Below the pieces are notes generated by a model. That model had not been told where the DNA came from, ran no database searches, and worked only from the letters and a program-made list of their open reading frames with translations. From Gaiella sp. (lineage in GTDB: Bacteria > Actinomycetota > Thermoleophilia > Gaiellales > Gaiellaceae): a stretch of 64,000 bases of DNA. The position numbers and the translations under genes were made by a program. The DNA is taken from assembly GCA_027493885.1 (NCBI GenBank), contig JAOSJZ010000001.1, forward strand, positions 868,001-932,000, in the 5' to 3' direction. Below are positions 41,880 to 51,927 of this stretch, one piece after another (within the stretch, counting starts at the first letter, position 1; every line of letters starts with the position of its first letter).

Positions 41880-43673
41880 TCAGCCGGGGCCGAGCTCGCC
41901 GGCGAGGCGCTCGGCCTCGTCGAGCTCCTCGGCGAGCGCGTCGATCCCGCTTGCCCAGATCGCGGGATCGGTGAGGTCGAGCCCGACGATCCTCGCGAGC
42001 TCCTCCGGCGATCGCGAGCCGCCTGCCCGCAGCAGGTCGAGGTAGGGGCCGACCATCGCTTCGCCCTCGTCGACATAGCGGCGGTAGATCGCGAGGGAGA
42101 ACAGATAGCCGTACGCGTAGGCGTACACGTAGCCCGGAGTGCCCGTGAAGTGCGGGATGTAGCTCCACCAGGGCGTGTACCCCTCGGTCGAGACCGAGTC
42201 ACCGAACAGCGCGTTCTGGGCGTCGAGCCAGAGCTGGCCGATCCGTTCGGAGGAGATCTCGCCCTGCTCCCGGCGCTCGGTGTGCACCGCGTGCTCGAAG
42301 CGGTTCATCGCGATCTGCCTGAACGTCGTCGCGATGGCGTCCTCGATGCGCCCGGTGAGGAGGTCGAGGCGCCGCCGCGGATCGTCCTCCCCGGCGAGCA
42401 GCGCCTGGAACGTGAGCGCCTCGCCGAAGACCGACGCCGTCTCGGCGGTCGTGAGCGGCGTCGACGAGTTGAAGAGCCCGAGCGGCTGCGCGAGGACGCC
42501 GTGCAGGCCGTGTCCCAGCTCGTGCGCGAGCGTCAGGATGGATCGGCGGTCGCCCGTGTAGTTCATGAGCACGTACGGATGCACTCCGGGAACGGTCGTG
42601 GCGCAGAACGCGCCCGTCCGCTTGTCGGGTCGCACCGGTCCGTCGATCCAGTTGTCGTCGAAGAAACGGGCCACGATCGCACCCGCCTCCTCCGAGAACT
42701 GCGTATACGCCTCGACGACGATGCGCCTCGCCTCGTCCCACGGTGCCCTCTCCGTGTCGGTGGAGAGCGGTGCGAAGCGGTCGTAGTGGTCGAGCCGGTC
42801 GACGCCGAGCAATCTCGCCTTCAGCCGGTAGTAGCGCTGCGCGACGTCATACCGCGACGTGGTCGCCTCGACGAGCGCGTCGACCGCCTCGTCCGTCGTC
42901 TCGTTGGCGAGGTTCCGCGACGAGATCCACGTCGGGTAGCTGCGCAGGCGGTCGTCGATCGACTTGTCGAGCAGGATGGTGTTGAAGACGAAGGTGCGCG
43001 TTCGCAGCCCCGGCTCGAGCGCCACGGTGATCGCCTCTGCCGCGGTGCGGCGCGTTTCGCGATCGGCGTCGTAGAGCCGCGCCATCGCGGTCTCGAGCGA
43101 GACCTCGTCACCGTCGAGCGGCACGCGGAGCGCGCCGAGTTGCTCCTCGTAGAGCCGGGACCAGGCCGAAACGCCGGAGACCGTCTTCTCCGTGACGATC
43201 CGCTCCTCGGCCTCGGACAGGAGATAGGGCCGGAACTTCCGCAACGACCGGAGGTGGTGCCGCCACCGGTCGAGCACCTCCTCGGCGAGAAGCGCCTCCG
43301 CGACCTGGTCCGGCGCGGCGGCCCATTCGAGCCCGAAGAAGAGGAGCTGCGTCTCGAGCGCCGCCGCCTTCTCGCCGAGCCGGGCGACGAGGGCGCCGCG
43401 GGCCGGGTCGGCCATGTTCGTCGCGAAGACGAGATGCGCGAAGGTCAGCGGCCGGACGACGGTCGACTCGATCCGCTCGTGCTCGGCGACGGCGGCGGCC
43501 AGCCCCGCGGCATCGAGCTCCGCGACCTTCCCGTGGTAGCGCTCGCGAAACGCGGCCGCGTCGGCCTCGGCCTCCGCGAGGGCGGCGTCGATGTCCGCGT
43601 CGTCGATGCCCGCGAAGAGATCGGTGAGGTCCCATGCGATCTCCTCCGCCCCGGTCACCTCGGTCGTCGCCAT
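41880..43673 (-). CDS. pepF: M3-family oligoendopeptidase F
   Basis: A 597-residue zinc metallopeptidase that hydrolyses short peptides in the cytoplasm. The zinc motif is LAHELGHGLHG, and the third ligand region is FGEALTFQALL. PTWISSRNLANETTDEAVDA, less its end residue, and PYVLMNYTGDRRSILTL are typical of the family. ATG 43673 has TAGATT 13 nt upstream and no Shine-Dalgarno, so it is leaderless. The repeat element at 43787-43935 lies in the gap upstream and points toward this gene. Confidence 0.94.
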   Translation of the reverse strand: MATTEVTGAEEIAWDLTDLFAGIDDADIDAALAEAEADAAAFRERYHGKVAELDAAGLAAAVAEHERIESTVVRPLTFAHLVFATNMADPARGALVARLGEKAAALETQLLFFGLEWAAAPDQVAEALLAEEVLDRWRHHLRSLRKFRPYLLSEAEERIVTEKTVSGVSAWSRLYEEQLGALRVPLDGDEVSLETAMARLYDADRETRRTAAEAITVALEPGLRTRTFVFNTILLDKSIDDRLRSYPTWISSRNLANETTDEAVDALVEATTSRYDVAQRYYRLKARLLGVDRLDHYDRFAPLSTDTERAPWDEARRIVVEAYTQFSEEAGAIVARFFDDNWIDGPVRPDKRTGAFCATTVPGVHPYVLMNYTGDRRSILTLAHELGHGLHGVLAQPLGLFNSSTPLTTAETASVFGEALTFQALLAGEDDPRRRLDLLTGRIEDAIATTFRQIAMNRFEHAVHTERREQGEISSERIGQLWLDAQNALFGDSVSTEGYTPWWSYIPHFTGTPGYVYAYAYGYLFSLAIYRRYVDEGEAMVGPYLDLLRAGGSRSPEELARIVGLDLTDPAIWASGIDALAEELDEAERLAGELGPG

Positions 43674-43786
43674 CCGCAGGAATCTAGCTGTCGTGGGCGC
43701 GAGCGGTTCGGCGCTGCGCGCCGCTCGTCCGAGCGGGTGTCCGTACGTGCGGGGCCCGGCGGTGCGCGCGTGCCGGCACACGGTTT

Positions 43787-43935
43787 CTGGTCCCATCCCA
43801 AACCCCCACCCACCCCCGGGGTGCGGACGCTAGCGGGAACGGAGCGACGTGTCCGTGCCACCTCTGTGCCACCTCTGTGCCAGCTCTGTCCCAGCTCCGT
43901 GCCACCTCCTGCCAGCTCCGTGCCAGCTCCGTGCC
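43787..43935 (-). repeat. Intergenic iteron-promoter element, copy D (eight iterons)
   Basis: This is in the 308-bp gap 43674-43981. On the minus strand there are eight GGCAC-type iterons from 43935 down to 43859. Six are exact, GGGAC and GGCAG are variants, and the period is 11 bp with one step of 10. TAGCGT (43832-43827) lies exactly 27 bp after the last iteron, then CACCCC-GGGGGTG forms a short hairpin and a G-rich tract follows. The layout is that of copies A and B. It reads toward pepF. The rest of the gap holds only the pepF -10 box. Confidence 0.7.
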
Positions 43936-43981
43936 AGGCAGTGCGCGCCTCGTCCGAGCCCACAGGCGTCCGGCACGGAGC

Positions 43982-45893
43982 TCAGCCCGGCCGGGCGAGG
44001 TCCTCCGCCCGCGTCGCCGGAGCACGACAGGCGAACCGCTCGCAGACGTACACGGCGTCCCGCCCGTCGACGAGCCCCTTCCCGGCGAGAAGCGGAACCT
44101 GCTCCGACGGGCCGACGGCGACGACGGCACGCGGTGCGAACTCCCGAAGCGCCGCACGCGCGACCTCCGAGCGGACGTCGCCGACGATCGCGAGCTCCCG
44201 GGGCGGTGCGAGGCCCAGGTCGAGCGCGCACAGCGCCCAGGCGAACGCGCGGGGAACGCGCTGCATCGCCGGGGCGAGCAGGCGCAACGTCCCCTCTGCG
44301 CGCTCGACGAGCGCGTCGTCCCCCCAGATCCGGCCGAGGCGGAGGAGGATCGATGCCATCATCGAGTTCCCCGACGGGGTCGGGTCGTCGTCGAGGTCCT
44401 TCGAGCGCGCCGCGAGCACCTCACCGTCGCGCGGGGCGAGGAAGAAGCCGCCGCGCTCCTCGTCGGCGAAGAGGTCGATCGCCACGTCGGCGATGCGGCG
44501 CGCCTCGAGCAGCCACTGCACGTCCCCGGTCGCGACGTGGAGCTCGAGCAGCCCGTGCGCGACATTCGCGTGGTCGTCGAGGAACCCCGCGCCGCTGACC
44601 CGGCCGTCGCGGATGCTCCGCAGGACGCGTCCGTCGTCGCCGCGCAGAGGGCCGAGGAGAAACGCCCCGAGCCGTTCCGCGACGGCCAGCCAGTCGGGCC
44701 GCTCCAGCCGGCGCGCCGCCTCGGCCAGCCCGGCCAGCGCGAGCCCGTTCCACGAGGCGATCGCCTTGTCGTCCCGGAAGGGCTGGGGCCGCTCCGCGCG
44801 CCGCGCGAGGAGTTGCGCCCGGGTCTCGGCGTCGAGCTCGCCGCGCACGATCGAGCGGCCGTGCTCGAAGGGCTCGAGCAGCGAGGCGTCGAGGTCCAGC
44901 GCTGCCCACTCTCCCGGCGTCCACGTGTAGGTGAGCCCTCGACGCCGCCGGTGTCTGCGTCCTGGGCAGAGGCGAAGCCTCCGCTGCCGAGCAGCATCTC
45001 GCGGAGGAGGTAGCCGACCGTCTCCTCCACGACGCGCCGGTAGCGCTCCTCCCCGGTGACGAGCCACGCGTGGAGGTACGCCGAGGTCAGGAGCGCGTTG
45101 TCGTAGAGCATCTTCTCGAAGTGCGGCACGAGCCAGCGCGCGTCGACGGAGTACCGATGGAAGCCTCCGCCGACGACGTCGTAGAGCCCACCGGCCGCCA
45201 TGCCGTCGAGCGTGCGCCGCACCATGCCGAGCGCCTCCGGGCCGCCCCGCCGGAGCAGGAGCTCGATCGCCGACGCGGGCGGGAACTTCGGCGCTACCCC
45301 GAAGCCGCCGAACGCCGGCTCGAAGTCACGCGCCAGCCCTCGCTCTGCCGCCGCGAGAAGCGACGGTGAGAGCTCCTCGTCGCCGGCCTCGAGGCGCGCT
45401 GCGCCGCCGAGGGCGCTCACCAACCGCTCCGCCTGCGCCTCGAGGTCGTCACGGCGGTCACGCCATGCCTGTGCGATCGCCCACAGGAGCTGGCGGAAGC
45501 TCGGCAGGCCGTGCCGTGGCTCCGGCGGGAAGTAGGTCCCCGCGAAGAAGGGCCGTCCCCGGGCGTCAGGAAGACGGTCGTCGGCCAGCCGCCCTGACCC
45601 GTCAGGCTGACGCACGCCTCCATCGTGAGCGCGTCGACGTCGGGGCGCTCCTCCCGGTCGACCTTGACGTTGACGAAGAGCTCGTTCATCAGCGTCGCCG
45701 TTGTCTGTTTCGAGAACGACTCGTGCTCCATGACGTGGCACCAGTGGCAGGAGCTGTACCCAACCGAGACGAGTAGGGGGCGATCCTCGGCACGCGCCCG
45801 CGCAAACGCCTCATCGCCCCACGGGTACCAGTCGACCGGGTTGGACGCGTGTTGGAGGAGATACGGGCTCGACGAGCGGGCGAGGCGATTCAT
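43982..45893 (-). CDS. YyaL-like thioredoxin-domain protein (DUF255), two 1-nt frameshifts
   Basis: About 637 residues when repaired. The N-terminal thioredoxin-like domain has [17 protein letters not shown] and [14 protein letters not shown], with the CxxC pair. Then comes [11 protein letters not shown], a break at the C4 run 45557-45560, [14 protein letters not shown] and the six-hairpin-like domain with [14 protein letters not shown] second break at 44936-44938 comes before [19 protein letters not shown]. In both cases one base is missing from a G run on the coding strand, so assembly error is likely. ATG 45893 overlaps the dedA stop by 4 nt. The family's function in bacteria is unclear. 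Confidence 0.88.
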
Positions 45894-46558
45894 TCCCGTG
45901 ACGGTACGTGCGAGGCGCCGTCGCGGCCCGCGCGGCGCTTCTGCCGCCGGTGACGGACGAGCTCGATCGTCGTCGCGATCCCGACCGCGACGACGAACGC
46001 GAGGATCAGGCCCTTCCACGGCTCCTCCTCGAAGGTCTTGCCGCCGAAGTAGCCGAGGCAGGCGGCGTACGAGCCCCAGATCGCTCCGGCGAGGACGTCG
46101 GCCGCGAGGAACTTGCGGTACGGAAACGAGTGGATGTACCCCGCGGAGAACGTCGTCGCCGTGCGCCCGCCGGGAATGAAGCGCGCCACGACGATGAGAT
46201 ACGTGCCTCGCTGCGCGAGCTGGCGCTCGGCCCACTCGAAGCCCTTGTGGCTCTTCTCACCCTTGAAGACGCGCTTCACGGTGTGCTCGCCGAGCCATGT
46301 GCCGAGCCCGTAGGAGATGTTGTCGCCGGTGATCGCGCCGCTCGCCGCGCAGAGGATCACGAGCGGCAGGCTCAGATCGCCCGCGCCGGCGAGCACACCG
46401 GCCGTGATGACGACGGTCTCCGACGGGACGAGCGGGAAAAAGGCGTCGATCGCCGAGACGGCGAAGATCGCGAGATAGGCCCAGTCGCTCGTGACCCACT
46501 GCTCGAACTGGTCGAAGATCGCCAGCAGATCCGGCAGCAGCGCGAGAAGGGACGACAC
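45890..46558 (-). CDS. DedA-family membrane protein
   Basis: A 222-residue polytopic protein. It has [49 protein letters not shown] and [11 protein letters not shown], the re-entrant-loop residues of DedA/VTT proteins, which scramble or transport lipids such as undecaprenyl phosphate. The C-terminus is basic and cytosolic. GTG 46558 is the likely start. It is coupled to the yyaL gene by a 4-nt overlap and is divergent from the CoA-transferase gene. Confidence 0.92.
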   Translation of the reverse strand: MSSLLALLPDLLAIFDQFEQWVTSDWAYLAIFAVSAIDAFFPLVPSETVVITAGVLAGAGDLSLPLVILCAASGAITGDNISYGLGTWLGEHTVKRVFKGEKSHKGFEWAERQLAQRGTYLIVVARFIPGGRTATTFSAGYIHSFPYRKFLAADVLAGAIWGSYAACLGYFGGKTFEEEPWKGLILAFVVAVGIATTIELVRHRRQKRRAGRDGASHVPSRE

Positions 46559-46610
46559 CGGCGCATCCTCGCAGAGACGGGTCCCGCGACGTCAGCCACG
46601 CCCCGCAGCG

Positions 46611-47819
46611 ATGATGCGCCGCGTGATCGCAAGGCCGCTTCGGGACGTCCGGGTGCTCGACGTGACAACGTCGATCGCCGGTCCGTACTGCGCCCAGGTC
46701 CCTGCCGCGCTCGGCGCGGACGTCGTCAAGGTGGAGCGTCCCGACACGGGCGACGACGGACGCGCCTGGGGCCCGCCGTTCTGGAACGACGAGGGCACGA
46801 TGTTCCTCTCCGCGAACGCCGGCAAGCGGTCGCTCGCGATCTCGCTCCGAGACCCGGACGGCCGCGAGGCGATCCTCCGGCTCGCAGCGCGGTCGGACGT
46901 CTTCCTGCAAAGCCTCCGCCCCGGGCTCGCGGAGGAGCTCGGGCTCGGAGCCGACGCGCTACGCGCTCGCAACCCGCGTCTCGTCTACTGCTCGGTCGGT
47001 GCCTACGGGCGCGTCGGGCCGCTCTCCCGCGAGCCGGGATACGACGCGCTGATGCAGGCCGCGGGCGGGCTGATCTCGCTCACCGGCGAGCCCGGCCGTC
47101 CCGGCGTCCGCGTGGGCGCGTCGCTGATCGACCAGGGCACCGGCATGTGGGCGGCGCTCGGCGTGCTCGCGTCTCTCCAGGAGCGCGAGCGCACCGGCAC
47201 CGCGCCGGAGGTCGACGTCTCGCTGTACGAGACGGCACTCGCCTACATCGGCTACCACCTCGTCGGCTACCTCGCGGACGGGACGGTCCCGACCGGCGAG
47301 GGAACGCGCTTTCCGATGGTGGCGCCCTACCAGGTCTTCCCGACGCAGGACGGAGAGCTGATGGTCGCCGGCGGCAACGACCGGCTGTTCGCGCGGATCT
47401 GCGACGTGCTCGGTCTGCCCGAGCTCGTCGACGACCCGCGCTTCCGCTCGAACCCGGCGCGGGTCGGGAACCGCGACGAGCTCTCCGGCCTCCTCGAGGC
47501 GCGACTCCGCACGGCGACGACGGCACACTGGCACGAGCGCCTCACGGCGGCCGGCGTGCCGGCGGCGCCCGTCGCGGACGTGGCCGACATCGTCGCCGCA
47601 CCGCAGACCGAGGCGCTCGGCATGCTGCAGGCCCTGCCGCACCCGTCGATCCCCGGCCTCCGCCTTCCCGCCCTGCCCCTGAGCCTCGACCACGAACGAG
47701 CCGTCCACGGCTCACCTCCACCGACCGTCGGCCAGCACACTGCGGAGATCCTCGCCGAGGTGGGCTACGACGACGAGACCATCGCGGCCTTCGCCGCACG
47801 AGGAGTGATCACTCGATGA
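46611..47819 (+). CDS. CaiB/BaiF family CoA-transferase
   Basis: A 402-residue family III CoA-transferase. It opens RPLRDVRVLDVTTSIAGPYC, followed by LGADVVKVERPDTGDDGR, LAISLRDPDGREAI and GYDALMQAAGGLISLTGEPG, with the catalytic Asp in the latter block. SLYETALAYIGYHL and VGQHTAEILAEVGYDDE close the protein. The start is uncertain: ATG 46611, ATG 46614 and GTG 46623 are all possible and none has a strong site. It overlaps the malic enzyme gene by 4 nt (ATGA), so the two are coupled. Which acid it activates is unknown. Confidence 0.9.
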   Translation: MMRRVIARPLRDVRVLDVTTSIAGPYCAQVPAALGADVVKVERPDTGDDGRAWGPPFWNDEGTMFLSANAGKRSLAISLRDPDGREAILRLAARSDVFLQSLRPGLAEELGLGADALRARNPRLVYCSVGAYGRVGPLSREPGYDALMQAAGGLISLTGEPGRPGVRVGASLIDQGTGMWAALGVLASLQERERTGTAPEVDVSLYETALAYIGYHLVGYLADGTVPTGEGTRFPMVAPYQVFPTQDGELMVAGGNDRLFARICDVLGLPELVDDPRFRSNPARVGNRDELSGLLEARLRTATTAHWHERLTAAGVPAAPVADVADIVAAPQTEALGMLQALPHPSIPGLRLPALPLSLDHERAVHGSPPPTVGQHTAEILAEVGYDDETIAAFAARGVITR

Positions 47820-49225
47820 GCCACGTATCCGCCTCCTACAGCGCCACCCTGCGCGTGCTCCTGCCGGACGCACCGGGCTCGTTCGCCCGGGTTGCAAAGG
47901 CCGTCGGCGACGCCGGGGGCTCGCTCGGCGCCATCGACCTCGTACGCGTCGAGAAGCACGAGAAGGTGCGCGACGTCACGATCGAGGCGTCGAGCGCGGA
48001 GCACATCCACGACATCGTCGAGGCCGTGAGAGCGGTGGACGGCGTCGAGGTCGAGCACGTCTCCGACCGCACCTTCCTGCTCCACCTCGGCGGCAAGCTC
48101 GAGGTCGTCCCACGGACGCCGCTCAAGACGCGCGACGACCTGTCGATGGCCTACACGCCGGGCGTGGCCCGCGTCTGCCAGGCGATCGCGGACGATCCGG
48201 ACGCCGCCTGGACCCTGACCATCAAGAGGAACACCGTGGCGGTCGTCTCCGACGGCACGGCGGTGCTCGGCCTCGGGGACATCGGGCCCGAGGCGGCGAT
48301 GCCGGTGATGGAGGGCAAGGCCGTGCTCTTCAAGGAGTTCGGGGGCATCGACGCGTTCCCGCTCTGCATCGCGACCAAGGACGTCGACGAGATCGTCGCC
48401 TTCTGCAAGGCGGTCGCCCCCACGTTCGGCGGGATCAACCTCGAGGACATCTCCGCGCCGCGCTGCTTCGAGATCGAACGGCGCCTGCGCGAGGAGCTCG
48501 ACATCCCCGTCTTCCACGACGATCAGCACGGAACGGCGATCGTGGTCCTCGCCGCGCTCGTCAACGCGCTCCGGGTGGTCGGCAAGCGGCTCGAGGACGT
48601 CAAGGTCGTAATGACCGGCGTCGGCGCCGCTGGCATCGCGACGGCGGACGTCCTCATGCACGCGGGCGCGAGAAACGTCATCGGCGCCGATCACAGCGGC
48701 GCGGTGTACCGCGGCCGAACCGGTCTCTCGGCGGCCAAGGCCGCGTTCGCGGAACGGTCGAATCCCGCAGGCCTGCAGGGCACCGCCGACGAGCTGCTCG
48801 CGGGCGCGGACGTGTTCATCGGGCTCTCCGCGCCGGGGGCGATCACAGCTGCGGGCGTCCGCACGATGGCGAGCGACGCGATCGTCTTCGCGATGGCCAA
48901 CCCCATTCCCGAGGTGGCGCCGGAGGAGATCGCCGAGCACGTGGCCGTCGTGGGAACCGGACGGTCGGACTACCCGAACCAGATCAACAACGTCCTCGCA
49001 TTCCCCGGCGTGTTCCGCGGCGCTCTCGACGTGCGGGCGAGCGCCATCACCGAGGGGATGAAGGTCGCGGCCAGCCGCGCCCTCGCGACGGTGATCGCGC
49101 CCGACGAGCTCGGTCCCGAGTACGTGATCCCCGGCGTCTTCAACCGCGACGTCGCGCCGCGTGTCGCGGCCGCGGTCTCGGAGGCGGCCGAGCGGGACGG
49201 CGTCGCCCGGAAGATGCGCGCCTGA
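47816..49225 (+). CDS. NAD(P)-dependent malic enzyme with N-terminal ACT domain
   Basis: A 469-residue enzyme that decarboxylates malate to pyruvate. An N-terminal ACT domain (about residues 5-80: LLPDAPGSFARVAKAVGDAG, then GAIDLVRVE) is followed by the malic enzyme core: MAYTPGVARVCQAIADDP, FKEFGGIDAFPLCI, VFHDDQHGTAIVVLAAL, VVMTGVGAAGIA (NAD fold) and the closing SDYPNQINNVLAFPGVFRGA. The ACT domain suggests allosteric control by a small ligand. ATG 47816 overlaps the CoA-transferase stop by 4 nt. The 134 bp after it show no gene. Confidence 0.94.
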   Translation: MSHVSASYSATLRVLLPDAPGSFARVAKAVGDAGGSLGAIDLVRVEKHEKVRDVTIEASSAEHIHDIVEAVRAVDGVEVEHVSDRTFLLHLGGKLEVVPRTPLKTRDDLSMAYTPGVARVCQAIADDPDAAWTLTIKRNTVAVVSDGTAVLGLGDIGPEAAMPVMEGKAVLFKEFGGIDAFPLCIATKDVDEIVAFCKAVAPTFGGINLEDISAPRCFEIERRLREELDIPVFHDDQHGTAIVVLAALVNALRVVGKRLEDVKVVMTGVGAAGIATADVLMHAGARNVIGADHSGAVYRGRTGLSAAKAAFAERSNPAGLQGTADELLAGADVFIGLSAPGAITAAGVRTMASDAIVFAMANPIPEVAPEEIAEHVAVVGTGRSDYPNQINNVLAFPGVFRGALDVRASAITEGMKVAASRALATVIAPDELGPEYVIPGVFNRDVAPRVAAAVSEAAERDGVARKMRA

Positions 49226-49359
49226 GACGGCCCGGAGCCGCTACGCCGGCCTGCGCTTCGCCGCGAGCTCGAGCCCGGTCTGCTCCTCGCGCCGGGCCCG
49301 GCTCTCGTCAGGAGCCGGCTTCTTCGGCGAACTTCCGCGGTGTGGTTCCCAACCGAGCC

Positions 49360-51927
49360 TCACTCGTAGTGGAGCGCCTCGAGGGGGTTCAGCCTCGCCG
49401 CGCGACGAGCGGGGAAGATCGCCGCGAGGACGCCGACCAGGATCGCCGCGAACGCGAAGACGACAACCTGCGCCGTCGGGAACGAGAAGTCGATGAAGTC
49501 GACGCGCGCGATCAGCAGCGCCCCGAGGACGAGGCCGAGCACGATCCCGATCGCCGCGCCGATGAGCGAGGTGATGACGCTCTCGTGCCGGATCATCCGC
49601 CGCACCTGCCGGCGCGTCATCCCGATCGCGCGCAGCATCCCGATCTCGCGCGTCCGCTCGAAGACGGTCAGCACGAGCGTGTTCACGATCCCGAACAGGC
49701 TCACGAGGATCGAGAGGGCGAGCAGCACGTAGAGGATGTTGAGGATCGAGCTGAGCCCGGAGATCTGGTTGTCGATGAACTCGTCGCGCGTCGACACCTT
49801 CGCGTTCGGGAAGTCGGCGAGCGCGCGCTCGAGCGTCGCCCGGCTCTGCTCGCTCTCGCCGCCCTCGATGTCGACGAACGAGTAGAGGTTGCGCGGCCGC
49901 TCGACCTCCTCGTCCCAGGCCTCCTGCGAGATCGTGACCCGACCGAAGGGCGACCCGCCCGTCGGCGGGTCGAAGATCCCCTCGACCCGGAAGGCGCGCG
50001 TCTCGCCGCTCGGGAACGTGAGCTCCACCGGCGAGCCGATCGAGAGCCGGTGGTCGTCGGCGTACCCGTCGTCCACGAGGGCGCCGTCCCGGCCGAGGTC
50101 GGCGAACACCTGCTGGGAGCCCTCCTTCCAGTCGACGATGATCATGTCCTGCGCGGGCGGGTTCACCGCCGTCGCGAAGATCACGTTGCCGAAGGCCCGC
50201 ACCTCGCCCGTGCGCACGTTCATCACCGCGGTCACGCCCGGTGTCGCGGCCACCTCGTCGGCCGCCTCGATCGGGATCGGGCTGAAGTTGTTCTGGGCGG
50301 TAAGGGCGTAGTCGGTCGCCGACCCTTTCCAGAGGTCGTTGACCGCGCCCTTGAACGAGTCGACGATGCCGGCCGCGAGGGTCGCCACGAGCGTCACCAG
50401 CGCGAGGCCGATCATCAGCGCGGCGGCCGTCGAGGCCGTGCGCTCCGGGTTCCGCCTCGCGTTGTCGCGGGCGAGGAGGCCGGCCGCGCCGCCGAGTCGC
50501 GTGGAGGGCCAGCCCAGCAGCCCGACGAGCGGGCGGATCAGCCGGGACGAGAAGAGCGCGACGCCCAGAAAGATGAGCAGCGCGCCGAGGCCCATCCAGA
50601 CCAGGATCTGCGTCGTGCCGAGCCCGCTCCCGAAGAGGCCGTAGAGGAGCGCCGCGAACCCGGCGATCGCGGTCAGCGGGGCGCCGATGCCGCGGAAGCG
50701 CGCGAGGCGCCCCGGCGGAAGCGTCGCGCCCTCGCGCACGGCCGCGATCGGCGGCACGCGCGTCGCGCGCAGCGCCGGTCGCAGGCTGGCGAGCAGGGTG
50801 ACGAGGATGCCGACGAGGAGCGCCACGACCGCCGTCCGCGTCTCGAAGGTCAGCCCCGTGTTCGGCAGCGTGAACCCGACGGCCTCGAACAGCTCGAACA
50901 GCCCCGTGGCCAGCGCGAGCCCGAGGAACAGGCCGAGCACGGAGGCGACGGCACCAACGACCAGCGCCTCGACGACGATCGACCGCAGCACCTGGCGGCG
51001 CGAGGCGCCGAGCGTCCGCAGCGTCGCGAACTCGCGCGTCCGCTGGGCGATCGTGATCGAGAGCGAGTTCGCGATCACGAACGCGCCGACGAACAGCGCG
51101 ATCCCGGCGAACGCGAGCAGGAAGCCGCGCAAGAACGAGATGAACTCGTTGGTCTCGGCGGCGTCCTCCCGCGCCTGCGCCTGGCCCGACAGCGCCTGCG
51201 CGCTCGGCGGGAGGATCGCCCGGATCTCGGTGAGGAGCTGCTCGTCGCTCACGCCGGGCGCCGCCGCGACGGCGATCTCGTCGAGGCGCCCCTCCTTGTC
51301 GAACAGCCGTTGCGCGGTCGGCAGGTCGAAGCCCGCGAGCGTCGCCCCGCCGATCGAGAGGTCGGAGCCGAACTCGACGATGCCCGAGATCCGCAGCCGC
51401 TCGACGGGGCCCTCGACCTGGACACCGATCTCGTCGCCGATCGCGAAGTCCTCCTTGTCGGCGACGCCGGAGTCGATCACGACCTCCTCCGGCCCGGGCC
51501 AGGAGCCCTCGACGAGCCGCAGCGGGTTGAACGGGGAGTCGCCCTTCGCAATCGAGAACCCGAGGTTCGGCGCGCCGCCGTAGACGATCGCCTTGCCGTC
51601 GTCGCCGATCAGCGACGTCGAGTCGTTGTCGACCCCGCCCTCCGCCTCGGCCACCCCCGGAAGCCCGCGCACCTCGTCGAGCAGCGGCTCGTCGAGCGTC
51701 GGCTCCGTGACGCCGCTGCCCTCGGAGAGGTCGAAGGCGGACCTCCCGGAGACGACGACGCTCGAGCCCTCGCGGATGTCCGTGAAGATCTGGTCGAACG
51801 CGCTGTCGATCGAGTCGGTGAGAACGTAGGTACCGCTGATCATCGCGACGCCGAGAACGATCGCGAGCGCGGTCAGCGCGGTGCGCAGCTTGCGCGTCAG
51901 GAGCCCCTCGAGCGCGAGCCTGATCAT
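49360..51927 (-). CDS. FtsX-like ABC transporter permease (large, two FtsX domains)
   Basis: An 855-residue permease with an N-terminal membrane helix (TALAIVLGVAMISGTYVL), a MacB_PCD-type extracytoplasmic domain, a first FtsX set near residues 260-370 (SLSITIAQRTREFATLRTLG), a second external domain, and a C-terminal FtsX set (FERTREIGMLRAIGMTRRQV) ending PARRAARLNPLEALHYE. It partners with the ATPase at 54499. Such systems move lipoproteins, lipids or peptides, or act as mechanotransmitters. ATG 51927 overlaps the preceding stop by 4 nt. Confidence 0.92.
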   Translation of the reverse strand: MIRLALEGLLTRKLRTALTALAIVLGVAMISGTYVLTDSIDSAFDQIFTDIREGSSVVVSGRSAFDLSEGSGVTEPTLDEPLLDEVRGLPGVAEAEGGVDNDSTSLIGDDGKAIVYGGAPNLGFSIAKGDSPFNPLRLVEGSWPGPEEVVIDSGVADKEDFAIGDEIGVQVEGPVERLRISGIVEFGSDLSIGGATLAGFDLPTAQRLFDKEGRLDEIAVAAAPGVSDEQLLTEIRAILPPSAQALSGQAQAREDAAETNEFISFLRGFLLAFAGIALFVGAFVIANSLSITIAQRTREFATLRTLGASRRQVLRSIVVEALVVGAVASVLGLFLGLALATGLFELFEAVGFTLPNTGLTFETRTAVVALLVGILVTLLASLRPALRATRVPPIAAVREGATLPPGRLARFRGIGAPLTAIAGFAALLYGLFGSGLGTTQILVWMGLGALLIFLGVALFSSRLIRPLVGLLGWPSTRLGGAAGLLARDNARRNPERTASTAAALMIGLALVTLVATLAAGIVDSFKGAVNDLWKGSATDYALTAQNNFSPIPIEAADEVAATPGVTAVMNVRTGEVRAFGNVIFATAVNPPAQDMIIVDWKEGSQQVFADLGRDGALVDDGYADDHRLSIGSPVELTFPSGETRAFRVEGIFDPPTGGSPFGRVTISQEAWDEEVERPRNLYSFVDIEGGESEQSRATLERALADFPNAKVSTRDEFIDNQISGLSSILNILYVLLALSILVSLFGIVNTLVLTVFERTREIGMLRAIGMTRRQVRRMIRHESVITSLIGAAIGIVLGLVLGALLIARVDFIDFSFPTAQVVVFAFAAILVGVLAAIFPARRAARLNPLEALHYE

